NCBI GenBank assembly: GCA_945888475.1
Contig: CAMDAB010000019.1
Span: forward strand, 1 to 38,759
Reading direction: 5' to 3'
DNA length: 38,759 bases
From: Saprospira grandis DSM 2844
Lineage (GTDB): Bacteria > Bacteroidota > Bacteroidia > Chitinophagales > Saprospiraceae
This document shows positions 7,963-16,958 of the stretch, piece by piece (the stretch's first letter is position 1; each line of letters begins with the position of its first letter). Under the pieces are notes generated by a model that saw nothing but the letters and a program-made list of their open reading frames with translations, did no database searches and was not told the DNA's origin. Both the position numbers and the translations under genes were made by a program.

Positions 7963-10416
7963 ATGAAAATGAAATCCTATTCCAAAGCGCTGTTTTTTTT
8001 AATTTTCGGACTGATGTTTTTGCAAATGTCTCTTCAGGCGCAGCATACTCACAAACATGACAATTGCCCTTCCTGCCAGCGGATGAAAAAAGAAACCTGG
8101 GCTGCATACCAGCAGTGGGGCGGGCAAAAAGCGCTGAATATCAACTATAACGACCGAAGTGATACCTTCGATGTACTTCATTACGATGTCGATTTTAGCA
8201 TTAACAATACAACAACCGGAGATGTGAGTGCGTCATGCGGAATCCGCTTTGTACCAAAAATGAATGCTGTTTCCTCAATCAGTCTCGATTTGTTGAAATT
8301 AACTGTTGATTCCATCGTAATGAACGGCAATGCCCTCACATATTCGCACAATGATACCATTATTAGTGTCAGTTTCCCTGCTACGCTGAATCAGAATGAC
8401 ACTTCTTACCTCAGAGTCTATTACCGAGGCCGTCCGCAGAGTGATGGCAGCTGGGGCGGTTTTTATTTTCAAAGCGGTTACAGTTATAACCTGGGTGTTG
8501 GATTCAGTGCCAATCCCCACAATTTTGGTCGGGTATGGCACCCATGTTTCGATAACTTTGTGGAGCGTGCTACCTATACTTTTAATATTACAACGCCTGC
8601 AAATAAGCCTGCATTTTGCAATGGTTACCTCACAAGTGATGTTGCAAACGGATCTTTAAGAACCAGAAGCTGGCAAATGGATACTGCCATTCCCACTTAT
8701 CTGGCCTGCATCGCCTCGGCCGATTATACTACGGTTTATCAACAGACAAATGGTATAAATGGAATTATTCCTATAGAGCTTGTAGCCGTCGCAGCCGACA
8801 CTGCAGCCATGAAAGCTTCCTTTGCCAATCTTCCTGGCGCCATTGCTGCTTATGAATATTGGTTTGGCCCTTACCGCTGGAATAAGGTGGGCTACTCTGC
8901 CGTGCCCTTCAATGCCGGAGCTATGGAACATGCTACAAATATTGCCTATCCGCGCTCGACACTAAATGGTTTGCTCACCTACGAAGATTTGATGGCGCAT
9001 GAATTATCGCATCACTGGTGGGGCGATTTGACCACCTGTGAATCGGCCGAAGATATGTGGATCAATGAAGGGATGGCAAGCTTTTGCGAGCATTTATTCA
9101 TTGGCTATGTCTATGGTTGGAACCGCTACATTGCCGATGTAAAAACGAACCACTACGATGTTTTACAAAATGCGCACAGGACAGAAGGTGGTTACCGACC
9201 CATTTCCGGTATGCCGCATCAGTACACCTATGGCGACCATGTGTACAACAAAGGAGCATCGGTAGCGCATAATCTGCGTTGGTATTTAGGAGATAGCCTT
9301 TTCCGTTCCTCCATGTCGGCAGTGCTTGACAGTTTTGGACATCGCAGTATCAACAGTCAGCAAATGCGCGATTTTCTCAGTCAGCACAGTGGGGTAGACC
9401 TGACTGATTTTTTCAACGATTGGGTTTTTAATGGCGGCTTTTCTCATTTCGAAGTCGATTCTTTTACTAAGGTTCAGAATGGGAATATTTGGAATGTCAA
9501 TGTCCGTGTGCGACAGCGATTGCTGGGAGCGCCGAACTTTCATAACAGCACTCCTGTTCAGTTTACTTTTATGAATGATGCTTGGGAAAAATCGCAACAG
9601 CGCGCAATGGTTTCGGGCGAATATAGTAATCTGTCCTTCCAGTTAAATTTTGAACCCGATATTGTTTTGTTGAATGAGGAGCACAGACTAAATCAGGCTC
9701 GTTTTGATGGTCAGCTGATGATTAGAAATACTGGGGTTCAACCCATAGCTTATGTTGGCTTTGCCAATTTTAATGTTACAACTTTGACAGACTCTGCCTG
9801 GATTCATGCCGAACAGCATCCGCTTGCGCCAGATCCTATTTTAAACAATCCAAACAATTACAGAATTTCGAGCAGCCGCTACTGGACTGTGAATGGAATC
9901 TGGAAGCCCGATTTTGATGCAGAATTCAGAATTGAAGCCGATAATGTGCTGGATGCCGATTTGCTCGCCAATGGCCTCGACAGTCTGATGCTTTTGTATA
10001 GAGAATCGCCACAGCAGGAATGGCGCGAACATCCCGATTATACAAAGGTGAGTATAGGCTCCTTCGGTTTTGTAAGAATTTTTACTGTGCTAAAAGGCGA
10101 TTATGCCCTGGCCAATGGTCAGCGTGGACTTGGGATAGTTGAAACTGATAAAAATCCGATCAAAAACATCACTGTGTACCCCAATCCAACCGATTCTCAA
10201 TTCACCGTTGAGCTGAATCTAAAGAAAAATACCGATTTATGTTTTGAGCTTTACGACATCAGTGGCCGTATGGTTTTCAAAACAGGTTTTAAGCATTACC
10301 ATACAAAAGACAGCGAAAAATTGCAACCTCAAAATCTTGCAGCGGGCATTTATTTTTTGAAAATAAGAGACAGAAAATCAGGGATTTTAGCCGGGGAGAA
10401 AATTGTTGTGAGGTAA
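7963..10416 (+). CDS. secreted M1-family metallopeptidase with T9SS type A sorting domain
   Basis: Predicted extracellular zinc peptidase of the M1 (gluzincin) family, 817 residues. Signal peptide is residues 1-28 (ATG at 7969 is an alternative start). The mature N-terminus is histidine- and cysteine-rich (HTHKHDNCPSC). The N-terminal beta domain is followed by the exopeptidase motif GAMEH near 319 (GxMEN family, with His replacing Asn) and the zinc site HELSHHWWGD with H346, E347 and H350. The third ligand, E369 in NEGMAS, lies 18 residues after the second His, as expected for M1. The C-terminal 80 residues (VYPNPTDSQ to GIYFLKI) are a T9SS sorting domain. It likely releases N-terminal residues from peptides outside the cell, which would suit the peptide-type transporter upstream, though no operon links them. 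Confidence 0.93.
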   Translation: MKMKSYSKALFFLIFGLMFLQMSLQAQHTHKHDNCPSCQRMKKETWAAYQQWGGQKALNINYNDRSDTFDVLHYDVDFSINNTTTGDVSASCGIRFVPKMNAVSSISLDLLKLTVDSIVMNGNALTYSHNDTIISVSFPATLNQNDTSYLRVYYRGRPQSDGSWGGFYFQSGYSYNLGVGFSANPHNFGRVWHPCFDNFVERATYTFNITTPANKPAFCNGYLTSDVANGSLRTRSWQMDTAIPTYLACIASADYTTVYQQTNGINGIIPIELVAVAADTAAMKASFANLPGAIAAYEYWFGPYRWNKVGYSAVPFNAGAMEHATNIAYPRSTLNGLLTYEDLMAHELSHHWWGDLTTCESAEDMWINEGMASFCEHLFIGYVYGWNRYIADVKTNHYDVLQNAHRTEGGYRPISGMPHQYTYGDHVYNKGASVAHNLRWYLGDSLFRSSMSAVLDSFGHRSINSQQMRDFLSQHSGVDLTDFFNDWVFNGGFSHFEVDSFTKVQNGNIWNVNVRVRQRLLGAPNFHNSTPVQFTFMNDAWEKSQQRAMVSGEYSNLSFQLNFEPDIVLLNEEHRLNQARFDGQLMIRNTGVQPIAYVGFANFNVTTLTDSAWIHAEQHPLAPDPILNNPNNYRISSSRYWTVNGIWKPDFDAEFRIEADNVLDADLLANGLDSLMLLYRESPQQEWREHPDYTKVSIGSFGFVRIFTVLKGDYALANGQRGLGIVETDKNPIKNITVYPNPTDSQFTVELNLKKNTDLCFELYDISGRMVFKTGFKHYHTKDSEKLQPQNLAAGIYFLKIRDRKSGILAGEKIVVR

Positions 10417-10807
10417 GTTGTCGTCCAACCCAAAAGGACTGCTACTAGAGAGTTAACTCAATTGACTGCAAATTATAAATTGTTCAGCAGGGAAGATAGT
10501 GCAGGTTCTGGAATTATTTACAAATTAGTTGGGCCAAAAGGGTCGTAGTTGGGCCATAGTTGGTTCAAAAAGGCCAAAGTTGGTTCATAGTTGGTTCAAA
10601 AAGGCTGTAGTTGGTTCAAAGTTGGTTTAAAAAGGTCATAGTTGGTTCATAGTTGGGCCAAAAGAGTCATAGTTGGGCCATAGTTGGGCCAAAAGTGCTA
10701 AAGTTGCTGCCTTGTAATATTAAATTGAGGAGCCTCATAAAAGCATAGTCCCTTTAAACCAGGCCTAAACCATTAGGACCGAAGTTAGATTCAGCGTTAA
10801 AATTAAA
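10417..10807. other. intergenic region carrying a 31-bp-period tandem array
   Basis: Between the end of the M1 peptidase (plus) and the end of the surface-protein operon (minus). Apart from the array at 10527-10711 I see only a weak short hairpin (TGAGG/CCTCA, 10725-10736). No clear intrinsic terminator for the M1 gene is visible. Confidence 0.55.
10527..10711. repeat. tandem array, 31-bp period
   Basis: Each unit is an 11-base part (AGTTGGTTCAT or AGTTGGGCCAT) followed by a 20-base part (AGTTGGTTCAAAAAGGnnnn or AGTTGGGCCAAAAGnGTCnT). Units start at 10547, 10578, 10609, 10640 and 10671. A 20-base half unit precedes them at 10527 and a decayed start follows at 10702. Within units GGTTCA and GGGCCA alternate as two sequence variants. 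No spacers separate the units, so this is not CRISPR. Confidence 0.85.
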
Positions 10808-11143
10808 TCAAGGAACAACATTAAATTCTATTATGCTGACTTTGGTAGCGGAACTGGCAATAAATGTAACAGTTGTGTTAGATGGCAGCCAAAAAGGCAG
10901 ATTGCTATATCCGGAGGAGGTATTGATGACAAAGTAATTTGAACCACCCCATTGAATCTGAAAATAAGAATTATTGCTGACCATTGCCACACTCTCAATT
11001 TTCCATACTTTACCAGCGGGAATTGTTACCGCGTTGCCGGCAACAGTGGCATCGATAATCAGTACCTGATTGAATTGTAAGTTACCCTGTGAGAATAAGT
11101 TTAAGCTTAAAAGCAAAAAGCAGGAAATGAGTAAATGTTTCAT
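10808..11143 (-). CDS. small secreted protein of unknown function
   Basis: A 111-residue protein with signal peptide MKHLLISCFLLLSLNLFSQ and a mature part of about 92 residues that is rich in beta-prone segments (QVLIIDATVAGNAVTIPAGK, VWKIESVAMV). It lacks cysteines in the mature part, has no T9SS tail and no lipobox, so it would be periplasmic or exported another way. It is the last gene of a three-gene minus-strand group, 15 bp after the collagen-like gene. The association suggests a partner role on the surface structure; the family is not recognised. Confidence 0.75.
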   Translation of the reverse strand: MKHLLISCFLLLSLNLFSQGNLQFNQVLIIDATVAGNAVTIPAGKVWKIESVAMVSNNSYFQIQWGGSNYFVINTSSGYSNLPFWLPSNTTVTFIASSATKVSIIEFNVVP

Positions 11144-11158
11144 ATAATTTATTATAAT

Positions 11159-12991
11159 TTAAAATCCGTCAGTAGTGTAAATAAGGGTGTTTGGATTTGA
11201 TCCGCTGCCGCTGCTGCCTGATCCCGAACCTGCAATTGCAACCCATGCCGAACCATTGTAATAATAGAAACCGGGGGTACTATCAATTTGAAAAATCAAC
11301 AGACCTGTGGCTGGACTTGAGATGGAATTTCTTTGAGCCAGCGTCAAAGAGGGCAATAAAACTCCTTTAGCTGTAGAAGAAACTTGAAAGGCTGCAGAAT
11401 TATCTGGGTTGCTATTGCCTACGGCAACATTTGTTCCATTATTATATAGGTTGGAGGTCGCAACCCATGTTGTGCCGTTGTTGTATAATGTCTGTCCCTG
11501 AGTGCCGTTAACGAGGATTCCTGCGGGGCCCTGCGGACCGGTGGCTCCGGCAGGTCCTTGCAAACCTGTCAATCCAATCTGACCCTGCGTACCTGTTGCT
11601 CCGGTTGCTCCTTGTGGACCCGTTGCACCTTGCGGTCCTGTCAATCCAATCGGACCCTGCGCACCTGTTGCGCCTTGCGGTCCCGTTGCTCCAGTAGCAC
11701 CTTGCGGGCCTGTCAATCCAATCAGACCTTGCGGACCTGTAGCGCCAGTTGCTCCCTGTGGTCCCGTTGCTCCGGTTGCACCTTGCGGTCCTGTCAATCC
11801 AATCAGACCTTGCGGACCTGTAGCGCCAACGCTGCCCTGCGGCCCTCTCACATAACCGGTATTTAAAGTTTGTCCATTACTCAGCTGTACATACAAACTA
11901 TCGTCCTGCACATAGGAATTTGTAATACCAATACCATTTTGGCCATTATTGCCAGCGGGTCCTTGTGGTCCAATTGGCCCTTGAACTCCCTGTGAGCCAA
12001 TCAGATTTGACGTTGTGAATGATGATCCATCGCTATAATTAAAGGTGAAAGTGCCATTACCATTGTTAATGGTAGAAATAATTCCAACCCCATTTGTGCC
12101 AGCAGAACCCTGAGCACCTGTTTGCCCAATTGGTCCCTGCAGACCTATTGCACCCTGTATTCCCTGAGGTCCCTGGGGGCCAGTCAGGTTTATCGTAGTA
12201 AAAGAAGATCCGTCACTGTAGTTTATAGTAAAAGTACCATTTCCATTATCTGTTGTAGATAAAATGCCAACACCGGAAGCTCCTGCGGGACCTTGTATGC
12301 CTTGCGGTCCCTGCGGACCTCTGAGGTCTGAAGTGGTAAATGTGGTACCATCGCTATAGGTAAAGGTGAAAGTGCCATTCCCATTATCGATTGTTGAAAC
12401 GATTCCCCTACCATTTATACCATTACAGACATATTTTGTAAGCGCATTATTAACCTCGTTTTGGTCTAGTTGTAAATTTTTATTGATATCAAGACCAAAT
12501 TCAATGCGGAAACCGCCATTTCTGCAGAATCTGCCTGCTGGCAAATTGTTAGTTTTTATAAGGGTGGAATAACAATCTTTACAGGCATTGGGACAGTTTT
12601 CGGCATAAAGTGCATAAGGAACGGAGAGCATTTGTGCAGTTCCACTGATGCTGTAGGCAAAGCCCCCATTGGGATCTATCTCTGTTTTTAGGAAATATGG
12701 GCCATTCGCCCAATTGATATTGGCTATGCTGTTGAAAAGTACCGTTCCTCCGCCAATTTCTACACTGGCAAGACCACTTGCACTTGTAATTGTCCGATGC
12801 GTTTCCCCGTATACAACATTTCCATTTGCGGATCCCTGGATAATGATAAATCTGAGTCCGACCGGCCTGTTCACAATAAGGTTATTCGACTGATCTCTGA
12901 TAACAGCCTGGTAACTAAATTTATTCGGTGCCTGTGCCTTCATAAAGCTTGCACTCAATAATATCAGCAACAGAAATTTATAAAATTTCAT
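11159..12991 (-). CDS. secreted collagen-like repeat protein
   Basis: A 610-residue predicted secreted protein. The signal peptide ([20 protein letters not shown]) precedes a conserved Bacteroidota N-terminal domain ([19 protein letters not shown] to [13 protein letters not shown], about 22-133) and a cysteine-containing segment (CKDC, to about 200). Alternating 22-residue blocks ([20 protein letters not shown] type) and Gly-X-Y collagen-like runs ([20 protein letters not shown]) fill roughly 225-490. The tail has a YNNGTTWVA / [11 protein letters not shown] motif, typical of Bacteroidota tail-fibre-like surface proteins, and a Gly-Ser run. There is no T9SS tail. It lies 32 bp after a short gene that has one, and shares a 128-bp identical DNA stretch with the paralogue at 17220-18794. 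The collagen-like part is probably a trimeric stalk. Confidence 0.88.
   Translation of the reverse strand: MKFYKFLLLILLSASFMKAQAPNKFSYQAVIRDQSNNLIVNRPVGLRFIIIQGSANGNVVYGETHRTITSASGLASVEIGGGTVLFNSIANINWANGPYFLKTEIDPNGGFAYSISGTAQMLSVPYALYAENCPNACKDCYSTLIKTNNLPAGRFCRNGGFRIEFGLDINKNLQLDQNEVNNALTKYVCNGINGRGIVSTIDNGNGTFTFTYSDGTTFTTSDLRGPQGPQGIQGPAGASGVGILSTTDNGNGTFTINYSDGSSFTTINLTGPQGPQGIQGAIGLQGPIGQTGAQGSAGTNGVGIISTINNGNGTFTFNYSDGSSFTTSNLIGSQGVQGPIGPQGPAGNNGQNGIGITNSYVQDDSLYVQLSNGQTLNTGYVRGPQGSVGATGPQGLIGLTGPQGATGATGPQGATGATGPQGLIGLTGPQGATGATGPQGATGAQGPIGLTGPQGATGPQGATGATGTQGQIGLTGLQGPAGATGPQGPAGILVNGTQGQTLYNNGTTWVATSNLYNNGTNVAVGNSNPDNSAAFQVSSTAKGVLLPSLTLAQRNSISSPATGLLIFQIDSTPGFYYYNGSAWVAIAGSGSGSSGSGSNPNTLIYTTDGF
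11525..11842. repeat. DNA tandem repeats encoding the collagen-like stalk
   Basis: Nine-base units (one Gly-X-Y triplet each) in higher-order repeats: the CCTGTCAATCCAATC block recurs four to five times, alternating with CCTTGCGG/CCTTGTGG blocks. Such DNA is prone to copy-number slippage in multiples of nine, which would change stalk length without breaking the frame. Confidence 0.75.
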
Positions 12992-13023
12992 AGATAACTC
13001 AATTTTGAGTTTAGATTTCAGAT

Positions 13024-13488
13024 TTATATCTTGACAATTTTGAATGACTTTTCAGACTTTCCGTCTTTCAGTACCTGCAGATAATAAGTTGCAGGAATAA
13101 GCTCCAGGGTGGAAAAAGTTGTAATTGTATTGGCAACAGCTCCTTTTTCGAGCAGTCTTCCATTGCTGTCGAAAAGTTGGTATTCAAGGTTTTGTGACGT
13201 ATAATTTTCAACTTCCAGACAAAGGCTTTCCTGCACCGGATTGGGATAGGCCTTGTAAAAAAGTTGAATAGCATTGTTGTCAAGACCTGATATTACGGCG
13301 ATTTCGAAAACCTGTATGACCCCCTCCGAAATGCTAATTTCATCGGAATGCATCGAAGTATAGGACAACTGCCCGAAACTTTGCGAAATGCTTCCCCCTT
13401 CGCCTTTGAATTCTCCACCACCACTTGTAAGGTTGCTTTGCGCCAACAATGCAAATGGCATCATCAGAAAGTAAATTTTTAAAAACAT
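13024..13488 (-). CDS. small secreted protein with T9SS type A sorting domain
   Basis: A 154-residue protein. Signal peptide [17 protein letters not shown], then a short glycine/serine-rich domain ([19 protein letters not shown] to [10 protein letters not shown], about 22-68), then a T9SS sorting domain for the remaining 80 residues ([23 protein letters not shown]). The SxGG-Q-EGVxQxxEI module is common in Bacteroidota as a small partner protein; its function is unknown. It is the first gene of the minus-strand group that continues with the collagen-like protein. Since the latter has no sorting tail, this protein might be its surface anchor, which is only inference. A TAAATTTG box lies upstream. 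Confidence 0.85.
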   Translation of the reverse strand: MFLKIYFLMMPFALLAQSNLTSGGGEFKGEGGSISQSFGQLSYTSMHSDEISISEGVIQVFEIAVISGLDNNAIQLFYKAYPNPVQESLCLEVENYTSQNLEYQLFDSNGRLLEKGAVANTITTFSTLELIPATYYLQVLKDGKSEKSFKIVKI

Positions 13489-13540
13489 ATTTTCCCTTGC
13501 CTTTGATTATGATAAAAAATTCAGTTTAGACTTAGCAAAA

Positions 13541-13548
13541 CAAATTTA
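13541..13548 (-). promoter_or_regulatory. -7 box TAAATTTG for the three-gene surface operon
   Basis: Reads TAAATTTG on the minus strand (plus strand CAAATTTA), an exact TAnnTTTG match 52 bp upstream of the start codon at 13488. No clear TTG -33 element was found. Confidence 0.5.
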
Positions 13549-13653
13549 ACCCATTATTTTTTAATTGCTAATAATCAGGTATTAATTTATCAGTTATTAG
13601 AAATTTTGACTCCATCTTTCAGATGATATTCGATTGTCGAATAGGGTAAATAA

Positions 13654-13678
13654 TAAAAAAAGCGCCCCTGGGGGCGCT
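13654..13678 (-). terminator. intrinsic terminator of the lipoprotein gene
   Basis: Perfect 8-bp GC-rich stem AGCGCCCC (13661-13668) with GGGGCGCT (13671-13678) and a 2-base loop, followed on the minus strand by a run of seven T. It lies about 90 bp after the stop of the lipoprotein gene and also insulates the next operon's promoter. Confidence 0.85.
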
Positions 13679-13766
13679 GGGATGTAAAACCAATATTAAC
13701 AACTGCGATTTTAATTTTGAAGAAAATAATTTTTTAATATAATTATCCACAATTAAAGGCGGTTAA

Positions 13767-14204
13767 TTAAGAATTATTTTTCTTTAAATAATCCAAAATT
13801 CCATCATAAAGTTTTAATGTAAAGCCGCTTAGATTTTTTTTGATTTTATCGGTATTTTTAACCAAGGCGTCAAGCGCAAAGGCATAACGTTTAACTTTGT
13901 TTGCGTTTAAGTCCTCAAGTTTTTTTGTATCTTTAACTTTATCTAATTCTTGTGTAATGTGCGGAAGTAGATTGTCCTTAATCATTTTTTGTTTGCCTTC
14001 TTTGGATAGAATCATGTTCGCAATGTTTGCACCTTGACCTGCTGTAACTGAGTTAAGCGCCAAGTCCAAAACCACAACGACGTCATCTGTTATTTTTGTC
14101 ATCACTTCAGCTCTAATTCTTTTGTTGTCTTTGGAATCACATGAAACCAAAGAAACAGCCATAAAAAGTAGGAATAAGCATTTGCTCAATGTTAAAGTTT
14201 TCAT
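13767..14204 (-). CDS. lipoprotein of unknown function
   Basis: A 145-residue protein with a lipoprotein signal: basic N-terminus, hydrophobic core and lipobox LVSC with the acylated cysteine at residue 22. Asp at +2 (CDSKD) follows. The mature part is lysine-rich and probably mostly helical (ITDDVVVVLDLALNSV, LLPHITQELDKVKD, LYDGILDYLKKNN). I recognise no family. It is monocistronic, with its own TAGATTTG promoter box upstream and a strong terminator downstream, and is divergent from the next gene. Confidence 0.8.
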   Translation of the reverse strand: MKTLTLSKCLFLLFMAVSLVSCDSKDNKRIRAEVMTKITDDVVVVLDLALNSVTAGQGANIANMILSKEGKQKMIKDNLLPHITQELDKVKDTKKLEDLNANKVKRYAFALDALVKNTDKIKKNLSGFTLKLYDGILDYLKKNNS

Positions 14205-14255
14205 TTAATGAAGTTTTAAAGATTTATAAAAAACGTGTAATTTTATATTTCCCTA

Positions 14256-14263
14256 CAAATCTA
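14256..14263 (-). promoter_or_regulatory. -7 box TAGATTTG for the lipoprotein gene
   Basis: Exact TAnnTTTG match on the minus strand (plus strand CAAATCTA), 51 bp upstream of the start codon. No well-spaced TTG was found upstream. Confidence 0.5.
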
Positions 14264-14361
14264 ACTTCCACAACCCATAATATACCCCCACAATTGTTTC
14301 ATATTTGTTTCATTTGATGCCTGTGATGACATACCGAATATATATCTCATATATTGGCTTC

Positions 14362-15489
14362 ATGGTTCAGCATCTCAAAAAAGCCCTGGAGCAAAAGACC
14401 GGTTTTCCGCTCAATACAGTGAGTTCATTCAGAAGAATGGAGAAGCTGCTCTATGCCAATGGTATTCAGGTTTCTTATAGTACTTTGAACCGACTTTTTT
14501 CTGATAATAAGCCATCTGTAACGCCCCGTATGGAGACGCTGAATCTCTTGAGTCGTTACCTTGGATTTGCAAGTTTCGATGAATTCGAATATTTCTCTTT
14601 TAGCCGTATCAGGCAAGATGAGTTATATTTCAAAACAGAGTTCGAAATCAAATCTTTGCTGTTGAATGATGATTATATTTCGGCGATTGATTATTATCTC
14701 GATTTCGGTTCCTCCTTGCATGAGTATCACGCCGATTTGGCACAGATTATTGGTAAGTCGATTTTTAATGCTGAAATTTTTCAGGCTAAAGCATTGGAAT
14801 ATCTGCTCTCAAAAGAAAAAAATGCACCCTTTTTTCTCGAATTTTTTGTAAGTGAAGATGATCTGATGGGCCATTATCGCCATGCGCTGCTGAACATGGA
14901 GTATCAGTCGGAGTTTAAAGAAGAGAAAGAGTTGTTTAAGTCACTTTACCTTCTCAGAAAAGATCTGCTGAACGGAACAATGAGGGAACTGCCTGAAATT
15001 GATCATAAAAATATCAATTATCATCTGCAGGCACGTTATTTTGAGCTTGAACTACTTCATAAATACATCAGTAACAAGGATAATATAGAAGATTATGTGA
15101 TGGAACTAACAGAGCAGGTTTTAGCGCTGACAGCTGCTTACAATAACACACTGGCTACTCTTGTGATTGTCGGCAGGTTCTGCAGGGCTTTATGCTATAC
15201 AAATTCCTACAATTGCCTAAAAAACCATGAAAAATGGAGATTGGAATGCATCACAGCCTTCAACAGTTTTCACGAAAATGTAGAGTATAAGGCCCCCATT
15301 TATGCAGTGTTGAAATTATGCCATGAGCTGAATCTCTCGCTCGACTTCTATAAACATAACCGATGGGAGAATGCTCTTGTAGAATCAGAGTTGATTATTT
15401 CACTTGCATTAAGCAATACAAATGCAGTAAAAAAATACCGCGATTTTCTTAAGATAAAAATGCCTTATTTAAATCTTAATTTTATTTGA
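14362..15489 (+). CDS. hypothetical protein, possible N-terminal DNA-binding domain
   Basis: About 375 residues from the chosen ATG at 14362; in-frame ATGs at 14317 and 14326 are alternatives, and the true start is uncertain. The first 80 or so residues (LKKALEQKTGF, VSYSTLNRLFSD, METLNLLSRYLGFASFDEF) look like a compact helical domain with a helix-turn-helix flavour, ending in a segment often seen in Bacteroidota regulators with a C-terminal helical repeat. The remainder is leucine- and acidic-rich, all-alpha, without a membrane helix or signal peptide, and could be a TPR-like solenoid. It is divergent from the lipoprotein gene, so it may regulate it, though this is untested. No enzyme motif was found. 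Confidence 0.7.
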   Translation: MVQHLKKALEQKTGFPLNTVSSFRRMEKLLYANGIQVSYSTLNRLFSDNKPSVTPRMETLNLLSRYLGFASFDEFEYFSFSRIRQDELYFKTEFEIKSLLLNDDYISAIDYYLDFGSSLHEYHADLAQIIGKSIFNAEIFQAKALEYLLSKEKNAPFFLEFFVSEDDLMGHYRHALLNMEYQSEFKEEKELFKSLYLLRKDLLNGTMRELPEIDHKNINYHLQARYFELELLHKYISNKDNIEDYVMELTEQVLALTAAYNNTLATLVIVGRFCRALCYTNSYNCLKNHEKWRLECITAFNSFHENVEYKAPIYAVLKLCHELNLSLDFYKHNRWENALVESELIISLALSNTNAVKKYRDFLKIKMPYLNLNFI

Positions 15490-15509
15490 TTATCAATTAA
15501 ATAATACTT

Positions 15510-15640
15510 ACAATTTGTAAAGTAAAACGTTTATAATTTGTAAAGTAAAAAGCTTACAATTTGTAAAATGAAATGCTCATAATTTGTAAAGTAAAAAGCT
15601 TACAATTTGTAAAGTAAAAAGCTTACAATTTGTAAAATGA
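15510..15640 (+). repeat. upstream array of 23-bp direct repeats
   Basis: Six head-to-tail units start at 15510, 15533, 15556, 15579, 15602 and 15625 (the last truncated). Consensus is AYAATTTGTAAARTRAAAWGCTY. Where the unit follows TT, the core TTACAATTTGTAA is a perfect inverted repeat around one central T, a typical shape for a dimeric protein-binding site. The array ends directly beside the promoter box of the ATPase gene. No spacers are present. Confidence 0.92.
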
Positions 15641-15645
15641 AATTG

Positions 15646-15653
15646 TATCTTTG
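15646..15653 (+). promoter_or_regulatory. -7 box TATCTTTG for the ATPase gene
   Basis: Exact TAnnTTTG match 25 bp before the start codon, which implies a very short leader. Its position hard against the last 23-bp repeat means that any protein bound to the array would overlap the -33 region. Confidence 0.6.
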
Positions 15654-15678
15654 CATAAAAATAAATGCTTAAAAGGCT

Positions 15679-16944
15679 ATGCAAAGAAAACAATCATATA
15701 CCCAGCGCATATCGGATGCGGAACTGGAGCGAAAACTTGAGGCCTCGGGTGCACTGCTCATCAGAGGTATGAAAGCCTGCGGAAAAACTGCATCGGCCAA
15801 ACAGTTTGCCAATAGTTTGGTGGCTTTCGATCAGGACGATCAGGTGGCTTTACTGATGCAGACTGCTCCGCAGAGGTTGCTTTTGGGCGATACTCCCAGG
15901 CTCATCGATGAATGGCAGGAATACCCCAAAATCTGGAATTATGTGCGACACGAAGTAGACAACCGCAACGAAACTGCCCAATTTATTCTGACTGGCTCTG
16001 CCAATCCGGAGGAAAGTGTAAAAATGCACTCTGGCGCCGGTAGGTTTACCATTTTGGATATGCGTACCATGAGTTGGCAGGAACTGGGTTATTCCAGCGG
16101 AAAAATTCGGATGAGCGATCTTTTTGAGTCAAAAAATATTGATATCTACGATGAGGCTACTGATCTGGAACTGATTGTTGAACGAATCATCAAAGGCGGT
16201 TTCCCCTCGCTGATCAACAAAAGTCTCAGGCAGTCGGCCGAAATCAATCGCGCCTATATCGATTTATTGGCCGAGGTGGATATGAGCCGGGTATCGGATG
16301 TGAAACGAAATCCGGATAAAATTAGAAAACTACTGCGCTCATTGGCTAGGAATTCGGCTACTATGGCGGATATCAGTTCATTAGAATCAGACATTAAAGA
16401 CAGGGACAGGGCTGAGATTTCCAGACCCACCATTTATGATTATCTTGAAACCCTCGAAAGAATGATGGTTATTGAAAATCAGCCGGTCTGGAATACCCAT
16501 ATCCGCTCGTCAGCCATGTTGCGAAAATCGCCTAAGCGCCATTTTTCCGATGTTTCACTGGCTGTTGCTGCTTTGGGTATCAGCAAGGAATCGCTGTTGA
16601 AAGATATCAAATTTACCGGATTCCTATTCGAGTCACTTGCGGTACACAACCTTCGGGTATATGCGCAGGCCAACGATGCCAAGGTATACCATTATTACGA
16701 CTCAAGTGGTCTCGAAGTGGATGCCATTGTTCAAAAATATAGTGGTGAGTGGTGCGCTTTCGAAATAAAACTGGGTGTTGGACAAATAGACGATGCTGCC
16801 AAAAACTTGCTTAAATTTGCAAGTGTTTTGGATGAACAGTATGTAAATACTGCAAAATCGCTGAATATTATAACAGGTACCGGTGTCAGTTATACCAGAA
16901 GCGATGGTGTTAATGTTATTTCCCTGTCATCGCTTGGTTATTAA
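15679..16944 (+). CDS. AAA (AAA_14) ATPase with DUF4143 C-terminal domain
   Basis: A 421-residue cytoplasmic protein of the widespread AAA_14/DUF4143 family, whose role is not established. The Walker A motif is GMKACGKT (30-37). Walker B is LIDE (75-78), in the family-typical PRLIDEWQEYP. The sensor-like strand FILTGSANP follows near 103. A winged-helix-like middle region (about 215-290) includes RPTIYDYLETLERMMVIE. The C-terminal DUF4143 part keeps a PD-(D/E)xK-like triad: D348 in LEVDAIV and E362-x-K364 in AFEIKLG, so a nuclease-like fold is plausible, active or not. The gene stands alone between two arrays of the same 23-bp repeat. The winged helix might read the repeats, which is inference. 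Confidence 0.92.
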   Translation: MQRKQSYTQRISDAELERKLEASGALLIRGMKACGKTASAKQFANSLVAFDQDDQVALLMQTAPQRLLLGDTPRLIDEWQEYPKIWNYVRHEVDNRNETAQFILTGSANPEESVKMHSGAGRFTILDMRTMSWQELGYSSGKIRMSDLFESKNIDIYDEATDLELIVERIIKGGFPSLINKSLRQSAEINRAYIDLLAEVDMSRVSDVKRNPDKIRKLLRSLARNSATMADISSLESDIKDRDRAEISRPTIYDYLETLERMMVIENQPVWNTHIRSSAMLRKSPKRHFSDVSLAVAALGISKESLLKDIKFTGFLFESLAVHNLRVYAQANDAKVYHYYDSSGLEVDAIVQKYSGEWCAFEIKLGVGQIDDAAKNLLKFASVLDEQYVNTAKSLNIITGTGVSYTRSDGVNVISLSSLGY

Positions 16945-16958
16945 TACAAGAAAGTATT

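Noticed and set aside
9286-9597. 103-residue minus-strand frame inside the M1 peptidase gene
   Set aside because: It lies wholly antisense to a conserved catalytic-domain region and shows no family features.
10527-10711. CRISPR-like array with 31-bp period
   Set aside because: The whole unit repeats, with no non-repeated spacer between units.
11558-11866. Cysteine-rich 102-residue frame on the plus strand
   Set aside because: It is the antisense of the collagen-like Gly-X-Y repeats; the regular repeat pattern and absence of any start context show it is a shadow.
15510-15640. Replication-origin iterons
   Set aside because: The shape would fit iterons, but the neighbouring protein is an AAA_14/DUF4143 ATPase and not a Rep protein, and there is no adjacent AT-rich unwinding region or DnaA-box cluster that I could identify.
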